Shown here: in pieces, positions 1 through 8,899 of the stretch
How positions within the stretch are numbered: position 1 is the first letter of the stretch
How the letters are laid out: each line of letters begins with the position of its first letter
NCBI GenBank assembly: GCA_026996295.1
Contig: JALWLL010000090.1
Span: forward strand, 1-37,945
Origin: Sulfurimonas sp.
Lineage (GTDB): Bacteria; Campylobacterota; Campylobacteria; Campylobacterales; Sulfurimonadaceae
DNA length: 37,945 bases
Direction of reading: 5' to 3'
Program-made: the position numbers and the translations under genes
Notes under the pieces: model-generated
Database searches by the model: none
Told to the model about the DNA's origin: nothing
What the model saw: the letters and a program-made list of their open reading frames with translations, nothing else

Positions 1-1050
1 TTAATTCTAATGGCAATTTTAGTTGCTGTATCAGCAGCACTGTTTTTAAAAAAACAAAAAGAGAGTGTTTCCGATTTACCGGTAGCTAAAGAGTATCTCA
101 AAAGTGTAGATATTGTAATGGCAAAAGAGGAGTATCTCTCGCAAAAAAAAGAATTTTTAGCAGAAGTTTTATCATCTAAAAGTGCAAATATCGCTACAAA
201 ATTTGTAGCAAGAATTAAAAAAATATATGTCAATGAAAACGATAAAGTCAAAAAAGGTGATCTGCTTGTCTCTTTGGATGATAGAGAGATACTAGCAACG
301 CTCTCATCGCTTAAAGAGCAAAAAAAATCTTTAGCTCTTGATGTTGCAAATGCAAAAAATATTTTACAGAGAAATCAAAAACTTTATGACATAGAAGCGA
401 TCTCAAAAGAGGCGTTTGATGCTTCTAGAGCAATGTATCAAACAAAACTTTCAGCTTTAAAATCTACAGATGAAAAAATAAATCAAACAAAAGTACAACT
501 CCAATACTTAAATATAAGAGCCCCTTTTAGTGGTGTGGTTGGTTCCAAATTGTTAGATGCCGGATCATTGGCACCGGCGGGTAAGGTGATCTTAACGCTT
601 AACTCTGATGATCAAAAACTTAACTTTATGTTTTCACAAAATGAAAAACCGATAGCTCAAGGGCAAAAAGTGTTTTTAGACAACAAAGAGATAGGGTATA
701 TCTCTAAAATATATGATGATGCGAGAAATACTTTGCTTGTAGCTGAAGTAAAACTCTACAAGCCACTGCCGTTAGCAAATAAGTCCTATAAAAATATAGA
801 AGTGCAAGTCGATAGTGAACAACAAGCTTGTACGCTTCCTCTTAATGCACTTTTACACAAACATGATAAAGTCTATGTGATGGTATATAAAGATGAAAAA
901 TTTTCTCAAATGGAAGTTACGGTTGCTCTTGAAAATTCTCAAAGAGCTGCCGTCTCTCCATGTCCAACTGAACCGGTTGGGGCTGCATCAGAAGCAAAAC
1001 TTTCTATTCTTCCTACCTATGGAAAAATCATAGTGAACAAGGCTCAATAA
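1..1050 (+). CDS. RND efflux periplasmic adaptor subunit (HlyD/AcrA family), 5' end cut by window
   Basis: Membrane-fusion protein that links an inner-membrane RND pump to an outer-membrane channel. The frame is open to the first base, so the ATG at position 10 may be internal; the true start probably lies just off the window. The visible N-terminus is a hydrophobic anchor followed by Lys-rich sequence. A lipoyl-like half (around residues 60-90, KIYVNENDKVKKGDLLVSLD) is followed by an alpha-helical hairpin (about 95-160) and the second lipoyl half (IRAPFSGVVGSKLLDAGSL), then a beta-barrel region. This order is diagnostic of the family. One base separates its stop from the ATG of the pump gene, so the two are co-transcribed. 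The substrate cannot be read from the sequence. Confidence 0.9.
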   Translation, partial: LILMAILVAVSAALFLKKQKESVSDLPVAKEYLKSVDIVMAKEEYLSQKKEFLAEVLSSKSANIATKFVARIKKIYVNENDKVKKGDLLVSLDDREILATLSSLKEQKKSLALDVANAKNILQRNQKLYDIEAISKEAFDASRAMYQTKLSALKSTDEKINQTKVQLQYLNIRAPFSGVVGSKLLDAGSLAPAGKVILTLNSDDQKLNFMFSQNEKPIAQGQKVFLDNKEIGYISKIYDDARNTLLVAEVKLYKPLPLANKSYKNIEVQVDSEQQACTLPLNALLHKHDKVYVMVYKDEKFSQMEVTVALENSQRAAVSPCPTEPVGAASEAKLSILPTYGKIIVNKAQ

Positions 1051-1051
1051 A

Positions 1052-4000
1052 ATGAAAAAAGATTTTTCCATTGTAAACTTTTTACTTGGCAGACCCTATT
1101 TTATATTTTCATTTTTGACACTCTTTTTGTTTTTAGGAGCAGTAGGTTACAATCAAATCGACAGAAAATTGTTTCCGGATTCTAATTATCCCACAGTTGC
1201 GGTTGTAGTTGTTCAGCCTGGTGCTTCGGCAAAGAGTATTGCTACGAATGTATCTATTCCCGTAGAGGAGGAGCTTTACACTTTAGATAAGATCAGAAGA
1301 GTGTACTCCACTACTATCGATGAAGTAAGTGTCATCAATGCGGAATTTGATTATGCAAAAAATATTGATGCAGCTACAAGTGATGTCAGTAATTCCCTTG
1401 ATAAGATAAAATCAAAACTGCCAGACTCAATACTAGCTCCGCAAATCATAAAAATAACAGCGGCAACTGCACCTATTGTTACATATGCCATAAGCTCTAA
1501 AGATGGTGCTATATCTTTAGAAGATATTAGACAGCTTGCTTCAACAAAGATAAAACATGACATCATAAGACTAGAGGGTATTGCAGGTGTGGATATCTTT
1601 GGTGGGTATGAAAAAGAGATAGAGGTTATTGTCGATAAGGATAAACTAGATAAGTATAATCTTGATATAGCAACTGTTGTAGCAAAATTAAAAGCAAATG
1701 ACAACGATTTTGCCATAGGTTTTATAACAAGCCAAAACAGTAGGTATCTTCTCAAATCAAAAGGTAAAAAGGATACTATCTCCAAACTAAAATCGATCAG
1801 TATTACAAAAGATATAGAGTTGAAAGATATTGCAAAAGTATATTTTGGGCACTATGACAACTCTGCTGAGTATTATGGAAACTCTAAACATGCAATCGCA
1901 CTTGCCGTTCAAAGAGCTGAAAATGCTGATGTTGTTAAGAGTATTGATCTCGTTCAAAAAGAGATAGACAAGCTAAAGCAAAAATATAAAAATTTAGAGT
2001 TTACCATTACAGATACACAAAAAGACACCATTGTTCAAAGTACTGACAATATGTTTGAATCTTTAAGAGATGCTATCGTTATGTCAACCATAGTGGTGTT
2101 TTTCTTTTTAGCATCTTTTAGACAGGTGTTAGTTGTTCTTGTAACAATTCCTCTTGTATATGCAACAACGGTAGCATTGATGTGGATTGTTGGAATTGAG
2201 TTTAATGTTGTAACGTTAACAGCGATAATTTTGGCACTTGGACTCTTGCTCGATGATGCTGTTGTTGTTATGGAAAATATAGAGCGACACTATCGAGAAC
2301 TTCATGATGAGATACATAAAGCTGTTTATAACGGTACAAAAGAGATAATGTTTGCTGACCTTAGTGGAACAATAACAACTATGATAGCACTCTCGCCAAT
2401 GCTCTTTGTCGGTGGTTACCCACAAACTATATTTCAACCGCTTGTTGGAACGCTTCTGCTTGCACTTGCTGCTTCATATGTGATTTCGATAACGGCAGTG
2501 CCTTTGTTATCATTAAAAATTCTTACCATTAAATCTCCATTTATTTTAAAAAGTGAAGCTCTTTTTGAGAAGTTTGTTGGAGGGTTTAGTAGCTCTATCG
2601 CTAACTTTTTTGCAAGTGCTGTTGCTTTGGCCATTAAGAGAAAAAGCGTTGCGTTTAGCTACATCGCGGTGTTGATATTTTTATTTGTGACAAGTGTAAA
2701 AGGTGTTATGCCAACTGTTGGTCAAGAGTTAATGCCGCCTATGGATACCGGTGGTGCTAAAATCAGTATAACGGTTGATCCAAACTTACCTATTGAAGCG
2801 AGTAAAAAGATAGTACAAGAAGCAAATAAAATTATAAGCGAAGAGGGAGAACTGTTATATCTCTCAAGTGCTATCGGCAGTGAAGCAGGTATTATGAGTA
2901 TAGGAAGTGGGAGCGGGATCGATCATATCAGTATAACTGCAACCTATATCGATAGATACCATAGAGATGAAACGATATGGGAAATAGAGAAAAGATTACG
3001 AGAAAAATTAAATAAAATCAAAAATGTTCACAGTGTGGATGTTGTCGATTATGGTGCAACAGCACTTGCAAGTTTACGAGCCAACATCGATGTGACTCTT
3101 TACAGTGATGATTTGAAAAACCTGCAACAAGCTGGCGATATGGTAGCTGATGCGATGCAGCAAACCGGTGGAGTTGTCTCTGTCTCAAAAACATGGCAAA
3201 ACAATAAAAAGGTATATGAGTTTGAGATAGATGAGAAAAAAGCAGCCTACTACGGTCTGAGTAATGAAGATATATCAAAACAGCTTCAAACATTTGTAAG
3301 AGGGGCTAAAGCAGCATCTTTTTATCTGCAAAACAGTACAGATTTCGGTATAAGAGTTTGGGTAGATGAAGATAAAAGGGATAATATTGAGAGCTTAAAA
3401 TCATACCTCATAAGTACCAAAAAAGGGAAAGTTCCATTAAGTGATATGATAACTCTAAAATTTATTAATGAGCCTTCACTCATCACAAGAGAGGGTTTAC
3501 AATATACCTTGAATGTTTATGGTTTTAGAGAAAAAGCAGCCATTTCACATATTATGAGTAACTTTGAGGAGGCTTTTAAAGGAAAGGTACTTCCAGAAGG
3601 TGTTGAGATGGAGCAAACAGGTGATATAAAACAGTTTAAAAGTGCAGCCGGCAGGATGATAGGAGCAATCGGCTTTGCCGTTGTACTTATATTTTTTACA
3701 CTGATTGCCCTGTTTAACTCCGTAAAGATATCTTTAATGATAATCTTATCTATCCCTTTGACTATAATAGGGGCTTCGTGGATGATGCTTCTTATGTACT
3801 ATCATACATCTATGCCGGCGATGATGGGTTTTATACTTCTAAGTGGTATTATTGTAAATAATGCGATTTTACTTATACATTTTGCCATAGAGAAGATGCA
3901 GGCGGGACTTAGTAAAAGTGAGGCAATGATTGAGAGTATCAAAATTAGAACAAGACCGGTTTTGATGACAGCTTTTGCTACTTCAGCAGGGATGCTGCCG

Positions 4001-4144
4001 GTTGCACTTGGTTCTGCAATAGGGCTAGAGAGACTAGCTCCTCTTGGCGCAGTTGCAATCGGTGGTTTGATTGTTGGAACATTTTTAACACTTTTATTTA
4101 TACCTCTTGTGTTTATTTGGAGTATAAAAAAGGAGGATGTATAA
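1052..4144 (+). CDS. RND efflux pump inner-membrane permease (AcrB/MexB-like, HAE family)
   Basis: Proton-driven inner-membrane transporter of 1030 residues, the usual length for the AcrB superfamily. It shows an N-terminal membrane helix (about 12-32), a large periplasmic loop, a block of helices (about 335-490), a second periplasmic loop and a C-terminal helix block (about 875-1025). The proton-relay pair in helix 4 is D401-D402, inside GLLLDDAVVVMENIERH. The helix-10 relay position occupied by Lys in AcrB is Asn here (VNNAILL, about 936), as in many HAE-type pumps. Together with the upstream adaptor it forms a two-gene unit; no TolC-like channel gene is inside the window. It ends 7 bases from the convergent rseP stop. 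Drug, solvent or metabolite export cannot be distinguished. Confidence 0.95.
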   Translation: MKKDFSIVNFLLGRPYFIFSFLTLFLFLGAVGYNQIDRKLFPDSNYPTVAVVVVQPGASAKSIATNVSIPVEEELYTLDKIRRVYSTTIDEVSVINAEFDYAKNIDAATSDVSNSLDKIKSKLPDSILAPQIIKITAATAPIVTYAISSKDGAISLEDIRQLASTKIKHDIIRLEGIAGVDIFGGYEKEIEVIVDKDKLDKYNLDIATVVAKLKANDNDFAIGFITSQNSRYLLKSKGKKDTISKLKSISITKDIELKDIAKVYFGHYDNSAEYYGNSKHAIALAVQRAENADVVKSIDLVQKEIDKLKQKYKNLEFTITDTQKDTIVQSTDNMFESLRDAIVMSTIVVFFFLASFRQVLVVLVTIPLVYATTVALMWIVGIEFNVVTLTAIILALGLLLDDAVVVMENIERHYRELHDEIHKAVYNGTKEIMFADLSGTITTMIALSPMLFVGGYPQTIFQPLVGTLLLALAASYVISITAVPLLSLKILTIKSPFILKSEALFEKFVGGFSSSIANFFASAVALAIKRKSVAFSYIAVLIFLFVTSVKGVMPTVGQELMPPMDTGGAKISITVDPNLPIEASKKIVQEANKIISEEGELLYLSSAIGSEAGIMSIGSGSGIDHISITATYIDRYHRDETIWEIEKRLREKLNKIKNVHSVDVVDYGATALASLRANIDVTLYSDDLKNLQQAGDMVADAMQQTGGVVSVSKTWQNNKKVYEFEIDEKKAAYYGLSNEDISKQLQTFVRGAKAASFYLQNSTDFGIRVWVDEDKRDNIESLKSYLISTKKGKVPLSDMITLKFINEPSLITREGLQYTLNVYGFREKAAISHIMSNFEEAFKGKVLPEGVEMEQTGDIKQFKSAAGRMIGAIGFAVVLIFFTLIALFNSVKISLMIILSIPLTIIGASWMMLLMYYHTSMPAMMGFILLSGIIVNNAILLIHFAIEKMQAGLSKSEAMIESIKIRTRPVLMTAFATSAGMLPVALGSAIGLERLAPLGAVAIGGLIVGTFLTLLFIPLVFIWSIKKEDV

Positions 4145-4151
4145 GATATAA

Positions 4152-5204
4152 CTAGTTCATCAATCTATTTATATCGTTATAGAGTCCCAGTCCCATAAGT
4201 GAAAAAAGTATCACCCATCCCGCAATGGTGAGTTTGATAATGATCGCCTCACTCGGGGCTCTTCTGGCAATCATCTCATAAAGGTTAAACATAATGTGCC
4301 CACCATCAAGTGCAGGGATAGGAAGCAGGTTAAGCACCCCAAGATTTACAGATATAAGAGCTGCAAAAAAGAGCACTGCCATCCATCCTGCATCGGTTGC
4401 ATCGGAAGTAAGTTTCACTATACTTATGACACCTCCAAGCTCTTGAGCAGGAACCTCTCCAAAGAGTAGTTTTTTAACACCTGTAAAGATAACCGTTGAT
4501 GCAAAAACAGTTTGTTCAGTTGCATAGGAGAGGGTGTTTGCAAGTGTAAGATCGAGCTTGTGCGTAACTCCTGCACTACCGATACCTATCATCTTCTTAT
4601 GCACCACCTCATTGTACATATTGGTTGTTTGAGTGATTTTTGGAGTAAGTGTTTTGTATTCTAAAAACCCGTTACGCTCTATCTCAAGTTGAAGAGGACC
4701 CTTTGATTCGGAGATGATGTGTGCCATCTCTTTCCATGTTGTGATCTCTGTGCCGTTTATTGAGCGTATGGTGTCATTGCTCTCAAGCCCCGCAATATAT
4801 GCAGGGGAGTCTTTGACGACGTTGCCAATGACAGGAGAAAGGATGTTTGGTCCACCAAGAGCAATAAGGAAGTATAAAATAAATGCAAGTATAAAGTTTG
4901 CAGCAGGACCGGCTAAAAGTATAAATATTTTCTGCAGAGGTGTTTTTACATTGTAACTATCAGGATCAAAACTTTTTTTGCTTGGGTCACTGTCGTCTTG
5001 ACCTTTCATCTTGACATAACCGCCAAGGGGGATCATAGAGATCTTCCACTCTGTACCCCACTTCTTAAAAGAGGCAACTTTACTTCCAAACCCAATACTG
5101 AATGTCTCGACATATACACCCATTAGTCTAGCAGCCATATAATGCCCCAATTCATGAAAAAAAATAAGTGCAGATAAAACTGCGAGCGATACTATCCAGC
5201 TCAT
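4152..5204 (-). CDS. rseP: RIP metalloprotease RseP (site-2 protease family, M50)
   Basis: Intramembrane zinc protease of 350 residues that cuts transmembrane anti-sigma factors or signal-peptide remnants within the inner membrane. The zinc motif HELGH is at 17-21 in the first helix; the third ligand is in PALDGGH (D300). A PDZ domain lies between them (about 110-190, GLESNDTIRSINGTEI). The last two helices are hydrophobic as expected. The start codon overlaps the end of pgsA by four bases (ATGA), so the two genes are translationally linked. The actual substrate in this organism is unknown; no anti-sigma factor gene is in the window. Confidence 0.95.
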   Translation of the reverse strand: MSWIVSLAVLSALIFFHELGHYMAARLMGVYVETFSIGFGSKVASFKKWGTEWKISMIPLGGYVKMKGQDDSDPSKKSFDPDSYNVKTPLQKIFILLAGPAANFILAFILYFLIALGGPNILSPVIGNVVKDSPAYIAGLESNDTIRSINGTEITTWKEMAHIISESKGPLQLEIERNGFLEYKTLTPKITQTTNMYNEVVHKKMIGIGSAGVTHKLDLTLANTLSYATEQTVFASTVIFTGVKKLLFGEVPAQELGGVISIVKLTSDATDAGWMAVLFFAALISVNLGVLNLLPIPALDGGHIMFNLYEMIARRAPSEAIIIKLTIAGWVILFSLMGLGLYNDINRLMN

Positions 5205-5755
5205 GATATACTCTCCTTTGTGAGTGCTGCTTTAAAGCCGTAAAGATACTCTAAACCGGAGTAAACGGTGAGAAAAACGGCAAACCATAAAAGCTCTTCA
5301 CCAAAAGGCCAGTGCATAAGCAAAAAGCCTATGGCGATCATTTGTGCTACGGTTTTTATCTTGCCTGCCCATGATGCTTTGACACTTATACCTTCACTCA
5401 CGGCAACTGTTCTGATACCTGTTATAAAAAGCTCCCGAACTATGATGATGTAAATAGCCCATGCAGAAGCAGCGCCTATCATCATAAGTCCTAAAAATGC
5501 AGCCAAAGTAAGCATTTTGTCTGCCAAAGGATCAAGTATAGCACCGAGCATGGTTGACTGGTTCCACTCCCTTGCTATATAACCGTCAAAAAAGTCAGTT
5601 ACAGAAGCAAGAACAAATAAGAGGGAAGCAAAGTAATAGTTCCATGTTATATCAAAGCCGTTGTTTGTAAAATACTCAGGATTGAGTATGATCCAAAACA
5701 TCAACGGCGCGAGTACGATTCTGAGTGAAGCCAATGCATTTGGAAGATTTAGCAA
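5201..5755 (-). CDS. pgsA: CDP-diacylglycerol--glycerol-3-phosphate 3-phosphatidyltransferase
   Basis: Makes phosphatidylglycerol phosphate from CDP-diacylglycerol and glycerol-3-phosphate at the inner membrane. The CDP-alcohol phosphotransferase signature D-x2-DG-x2-AR-x8-G-x3-D-x3-D is fully present (DFFDGYIARE ... GAILDPLADK). I place the start at the TTG at 5755, giving a 184-residue protein beginning LLNLPNALASLRI, the normal family N-terminus; an AAGGA site (5761-5765) sits five bases upstream. A longer reading from an upstream TTG (5809) adds 18 residues that do not look like the family. It overlaps rseP by four bases and follows the fabL-like gene by 63 bases, in the same operon. Confidence 0.93.
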   Translation of the reverse strand: MLNLPNALASLRIVLAPLMFWIILNPEYFTNNGFDITWNYYFASLLFVLASVTDFFDGYIAREWNQSTMLGAILDPLADKMLTLAAFLGLMMIGAASAWAIYIIIVRELFITGIRTVAVSEGISVKASWAGKIKTVAQMIAIGFLLMHWPFGEELLWFAVFLTVYSGLEYLYGFKAALTKESIS

Positions 5756-5818
5756 GGTTATCCTTAGTTGTGTAGAAAATAGTATCGGGCACTTTTGTAA
5801 AAGTGCCAAAGGCAGTGT

Positions 5819-6601
5819 TTACTGGAAAGTTGTTCCACCATCGACGACGATTGTTTGACCTGTAAGCCATGAAGAATCGTTGGAGCATAAAAACAAACAT
5901 GCACCTGTGAGGTCTTGTGCTTCACCCATACGAGAGAGTGGAGAGCGGTTGACAACCTCAGCTTTTACCTCTTCATAGTTAGGAAATGCCTTGAGTGCAT
6001 CTGTATCGATAGGACCACCGCTTACTGCATTGACACGGATTTTTTTCTCGCCAAGTTCAGCCGCGGCATAGCGAACCATAGTTTCAACTGCCGCTTTATT
6101 TGTTCCGTGACCTGCATAGTTTGGAGTATATACAAGATTACCGGTAGAACTCATACTGATGATAGAACCTCCACCTGTTTTCTCCATCCTTTTTGCTGCT
6201 TCTTGTGCACCGACAACAAAGGCATCTACCGTGGCTGTCCAGATATTATCAAGACCACGAGGTTTGAGTCTCATAAAAGGACCAAAACCACCGACAACCG
6301 CACGACCTGAAATGATGGCATTGGATATAAAAAAGTCAAGTCTCTCAAAATCTTCATCAAACTCTTTGTAAACATCTTTGTATGTCAGAGGCTCTAAAAT
6401 ATTGAGTTTATACGCTTTACATTTGACACCATAGAGTTTTTCAACATCTGCTATGATCTCATTTGCCGTGTCGGCACTTGAAGCATAAGTAAAGGCTACA
6501 TCACACCCCTCTTTGGCAAATGCGTAAACTATCGCTTTTCCGATACCACGTGTTCCGCCACTTACAAAAAGAGTTTTCCCCTGCATAGAGTTTTGTGTCA
6601 T
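5819..6601 (-). CDS. fabL: Enoyl-[acyl-carrier-protein] reductase, FabL-like short-chain dehydrogenase
   Basis: Predicted to reduce enoyl-ACP in the last step of fatty-acid elongation. It has the Rossmann motif SGGTRGIG (about 14-21 from the chosen start) and, instead of the ordinary SDR YxxxK, the spaced Y-x6-K pair YAGHGTNK (Y162, K169) that marks FabI/FabL enoyl reductases. The C-terminus (SSWLTGQTIVVDGG) is standard SDR. The best start is the ATG at 6601: AAAGGA lies seven bases upstream and the gene then begins one base after the dapA stop. A longer start at 6622 would overlap dapA. An FabL ortholog is known in Helicobacter pylori; a general SDR of other specificity cannot be fully excluded. 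Confidence 0.88.
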   Translation of the reverse strand: MTQNSMQGKTLFVSGGTRGIGKAIVYAFAKEGCDVAFTYASSADTANEIIADVEKLYGVKCKAYKLNILEPLTYKDVYKEFDEDFERLDFFISNAIISGRAVVGGFGPFMRLKPRGLDNIWTATVDAFVVGAQEAAKRMEKTGGGSIISMSSTGNLVYTPNYAGHGTNKAAVETMVRYAAAELGEKKIRVNAVSGGPIDTDALKAFPNYEEVKAEVVNRSPLSRMGEAQDLTGACLFLCSNDSSWLTGQTIVVDGGTTFQ

Positions 6602-6602
6602 A

Positions 6603-7496
6603 TTATAGTCCTTTGATATCATATATTTTCATAACTTCTTCAAGTTTTTTCATGTTTTCGATGCTCGGGTGAACAAGTGGAAGTCTGTACTCCAAAGTTT
6701 CAATAAGTCCTGCAATGTACATAGCCGCTTTGATCATAACAGGGTTGGACTCCAAAAAGAGTGCTTTGTTGATAGGATAGAGCATATCATTGATCTCTTT
6801 TGCTCCGCTAAAGTCACCATTGAGTGCACGTGTAACAAGTTCACTTTTAAGATCCGGCAAAAGATTTGAGGTTACAGAAGTGATACCTGCACCCCCGGTT
6901 GCCAAAATAGGGTAGTCAATAGCATCATCACCACTAAACACTTTTAGCTCAGGTCTTCGTGAGATAAGCTCTATGGCTCTGTCTAAAGAGCCTGTTGCTT
7001 CTTTGATGCCATAAATATTTTCAACATCATCAAAAAGTCTTATAACTGTATCTGCTTCTATGTCAACAGCCGTACGCCCTGGAACATTGTAAAGCATAAA
7101 CGGAAGTTCACTGACAGCTTCAGCGATAGCTTTATAGTGTTGGTAAAGACCCTCTTGAGAGGGCTTGTTATAGTATGGACTTACTGAGAAGATCGCATCT
7201 ACACCACATCTTTGTGCGTGTTTAGCAATGTTTATGGCCTCTGCTGTAGAGTTGCTTCCAGCACCTGCCAAAACTTTTGTATTTGTCCCTTTACAAACCT
7301 CTACCGAGATCTCTATACATCTTTTATCTTCTTCATATGTAAGTGTAGCACTCTCTCCGGTTGTTCCTACCGGACATACCGCGTCTATGCCGTTATCTAT
7401 CTGTCGTTGAATAAGTTTTGCGTATGCAGACTCATCGAGTTTTCCGTTTTTAAACGGGGTTATGAGTGCTGTTGAAGAACCTGTTACAATATTCAT
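6603..7496 (-). CDS. dapA: 4-hydroxy-tetrahydrodipicolinate synthase
   Basis: Condenses pyruvate with aspartate semialdehyde, the entry step to lysine and meso-diaminopimelate for peptidoglycan. All hallmarks are visible in 297 residues: GTTGES (T45), YNVPGR (Y136) and the Schiff-base lysine K165 in YGIKEATGS. AAAGGGC lies about seven bases before the ATG. It is followed one base later by the fabL-like gene and preceded, after a 110-base gap with a hairpin, by the M16 peptidase gene. Confidence 0.97.
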   Translation of the reverse strand: MNIVTGSSTALITPFKNGKLDESAYAKLIQRQIDNGIDAVCPVGTTGESATLTYEEDKRCIEISVEVCKGTNTKVLAGAGSNSTAEAINIAKHAQRCGVDAIFSVSPYYNKPSQEGLYQHYKAIAEAVSELPFMLYNVPGRTAVDIEADTVIRLFDDVENIYGIKEATGSLDRAIELISRRPELKVFSGDDAIDYPILATGGAGITSVTSNLLPDLKSELVTRALNGDFSGAKEINDMLYPINKALFLESNPVMIKAAMYIAGLIETLEYRLPLVHPSIENMKKLEEVMKIYDIKGL

Positions 7497-7576
7497 CTAG
7501 TTGCCCTTTAAAAATAATACGCAATTATATCGAAAAAGTGTTAATTCTAAATTGTGTCAATGGATATATTTCTTTA

Positions 7577-7596
7577 CCGACAAGTTTGTTTGTCGG
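7577..7596. terminator. Hairpin between the M16 peptidase and dapA genes, possible weak terminator or attenuator
   Basis: Seven-base perfect stem CCGACAA / TTGTCGG with a six-base loop, starting 11 bases downstream of the M16 peptidase stop. In the direction of transcription (-) it is followed by TAAAGAAATATATCC, which lacks a real U-run, so it is at best a partial terminator; an mRNA-stabilising stem is also possible. Confidence 0.45.
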
Positions 7597-7606
7597 CAAA
7601 GTGGTG

Positions 7607-8899
7607 TTATTTTTGCAATATTAAAGTGGTGGATTTTTGGAAGTCAAAGTATTTATTTGCTATCTCTTTTAGCCCTTTTGCAGTCACTTTGTTGATATTT
7701 TGCTCATAAGTCAAAAGAGGCTGTATATCACCTCTTACGAGGTAGCTTCCATAAAGATTTGCTACAGATGTAGAGCTCTCAAGGGAGTAGATAAAATCAG
7801 CTTTTGTATTGATTTTTACTTTTTGCAGTTCTGCTTTTGAAACTTTTTTGTTTTTAAGAAGCTCTATTTGTGCTTTGAGTTCTTTTTCTACCTCTGTTGC
7901 TTTGACGCCGGGATTACAAACCGCTAAAAATATAAAAAGTCCTGCATCAATATTTTCCATATTATAAGCATATATCTGATTGACAAGTTTTTTATCGGTT
8001 ACAAGCTCCTTGTAGAGTCTTGAGCTTTTGCCTGAACTTAGGATCTCAGAAATAGCACTGAGTGTTACCTGATCAGGACTCTGGAAGTTTGGTATATGAA
8101 AGGTGATAGCTACCATTTCAACCTCACTCTCTTTGTGAATCGTCACTCTTTTTGCACCGTCTTGTTCAGGTTCAACAAACTTAAATACAGGTAACTCTTT
8201 TGTATTTTTGATTTTAGAGAAGTATTTTTTAGCCTGCTTGAAAACCTCTTTGGGTTCTACATCGCCCGTAACCATTAAAATGGCATTGCTTGGCTGGTAG
8301 TAAGTGGCATGAAAATCTCTTATGTCATCAATAGTCCATGTTTTAATGTCATTTTTAAAGCCGATGGGTGTCCAGTGATAAGGGTGGTAGATATAAGCGT
8401 TGTTGAACATTCTAAAGTAAAGATATCCAAGTGGATTGTTGTCTGTTCTCCAAAGTCGCTCTTCTAAAACTACCTTGCGTTCGGGTTGAAACTCCTCATC
8501 TTTAAGGTTAAGATTTTGCATAAGCTCTGCATACAGTTCAAGAGATTTACTTAAGTTGTCTGTACTTGATTTTATGTAGTAGTGTGTATAGTCAAAGCCA
8601 GTGGAAGCGTTGTTAAGACCCCCTATGCTTTTGACCTCTTTGTCAAATTCACCGGCATCAAGGTTTTTGGTAGATTTAAAATTCATATGTTCAAGCATAT
8701 GGGCGATACCTGTTTTTCCCATCACTTCGTTTCTGCTTCCAACTTTGTAAAAAATATCGGTACTGATAACATTTGTATTGTTCTTGAGTGGTATTACAAC
8801 GATCTGTAAACCATTTTTTAGTGTTTTACTCTCATATTTTGGTAGTGATGATCCCATTAGTGTCCCTAAAATTAGTGTGAGTGCCAAGAGAAATTTCAT
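7607..8899 (-). CDS. M16 family zinc metallopeptidase (processing-peptidase/PqqF-like)
   Basis: Secreted or periplasmic zinc peptidase of 430 residues with a cleavable signal peptide (about 1-17, MKFLLALTLILGTLMGSS). The inverted zinc motif HxxEH is H67-MLE-H71, and the third ligand fits E147 in ERKVVLEERLW, the usual spacing of about 75 residues. The C-terminal half (about 230-430) resembles the inactive second M16 domain. Its ATG overlaps the pyrD stop (ATGA), so it is co-transcribed with pyrD. The natural substrate is unknown. C. jejuni, as I recall, has the same pyrD–peptidase–dapA order. Confidence 0.92.
   Translation of the reverse strand: MKFLLALTLILGTLMGSSLPKYESKTLKNGLQIVVIPLKNNTNVISTDIFYKVGSRNEVMGKTGIAHMLEHMNFKSTKNLDAGEFDKEVKSIGGLNNASTGFDYTHYYIKSSTDNLSKSLELYAELMQNLNLKDEEFQPERKVVLEERLWRTDNNPLGYLYFRMFNNAYIYHPYHWTPIGFKNDIKTWTIDDIRDFHATYYQPSNAILMVTGDVEPKEVFKQAKKYFSKIKNTKELPVFKFVEPEQDGAKRVTIHKESEVEMVAITFHIPNFQSPDQVTLSAISEILSSGKSSRLYKELVTDKKLVNQIYAYNMENIDAGLFIFLAVCNPGVKATEVEKELKAQIELLKNKKVSKAELQKVKINTKADFIYSLESSTSVANLYGSYLVRGDIQPLLTYEQNINKVTAKGLKEIANKYFDFQKSTTLILQK

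Noticed and set aside
5756-5809. N-terminal extension of pgsA from an upstream TTG
   Set aside because: The added residues do not resemble the family, and a TTG at 5755 has a correctly spaced AAGGA site and gives the normal PgsA N-terminus.
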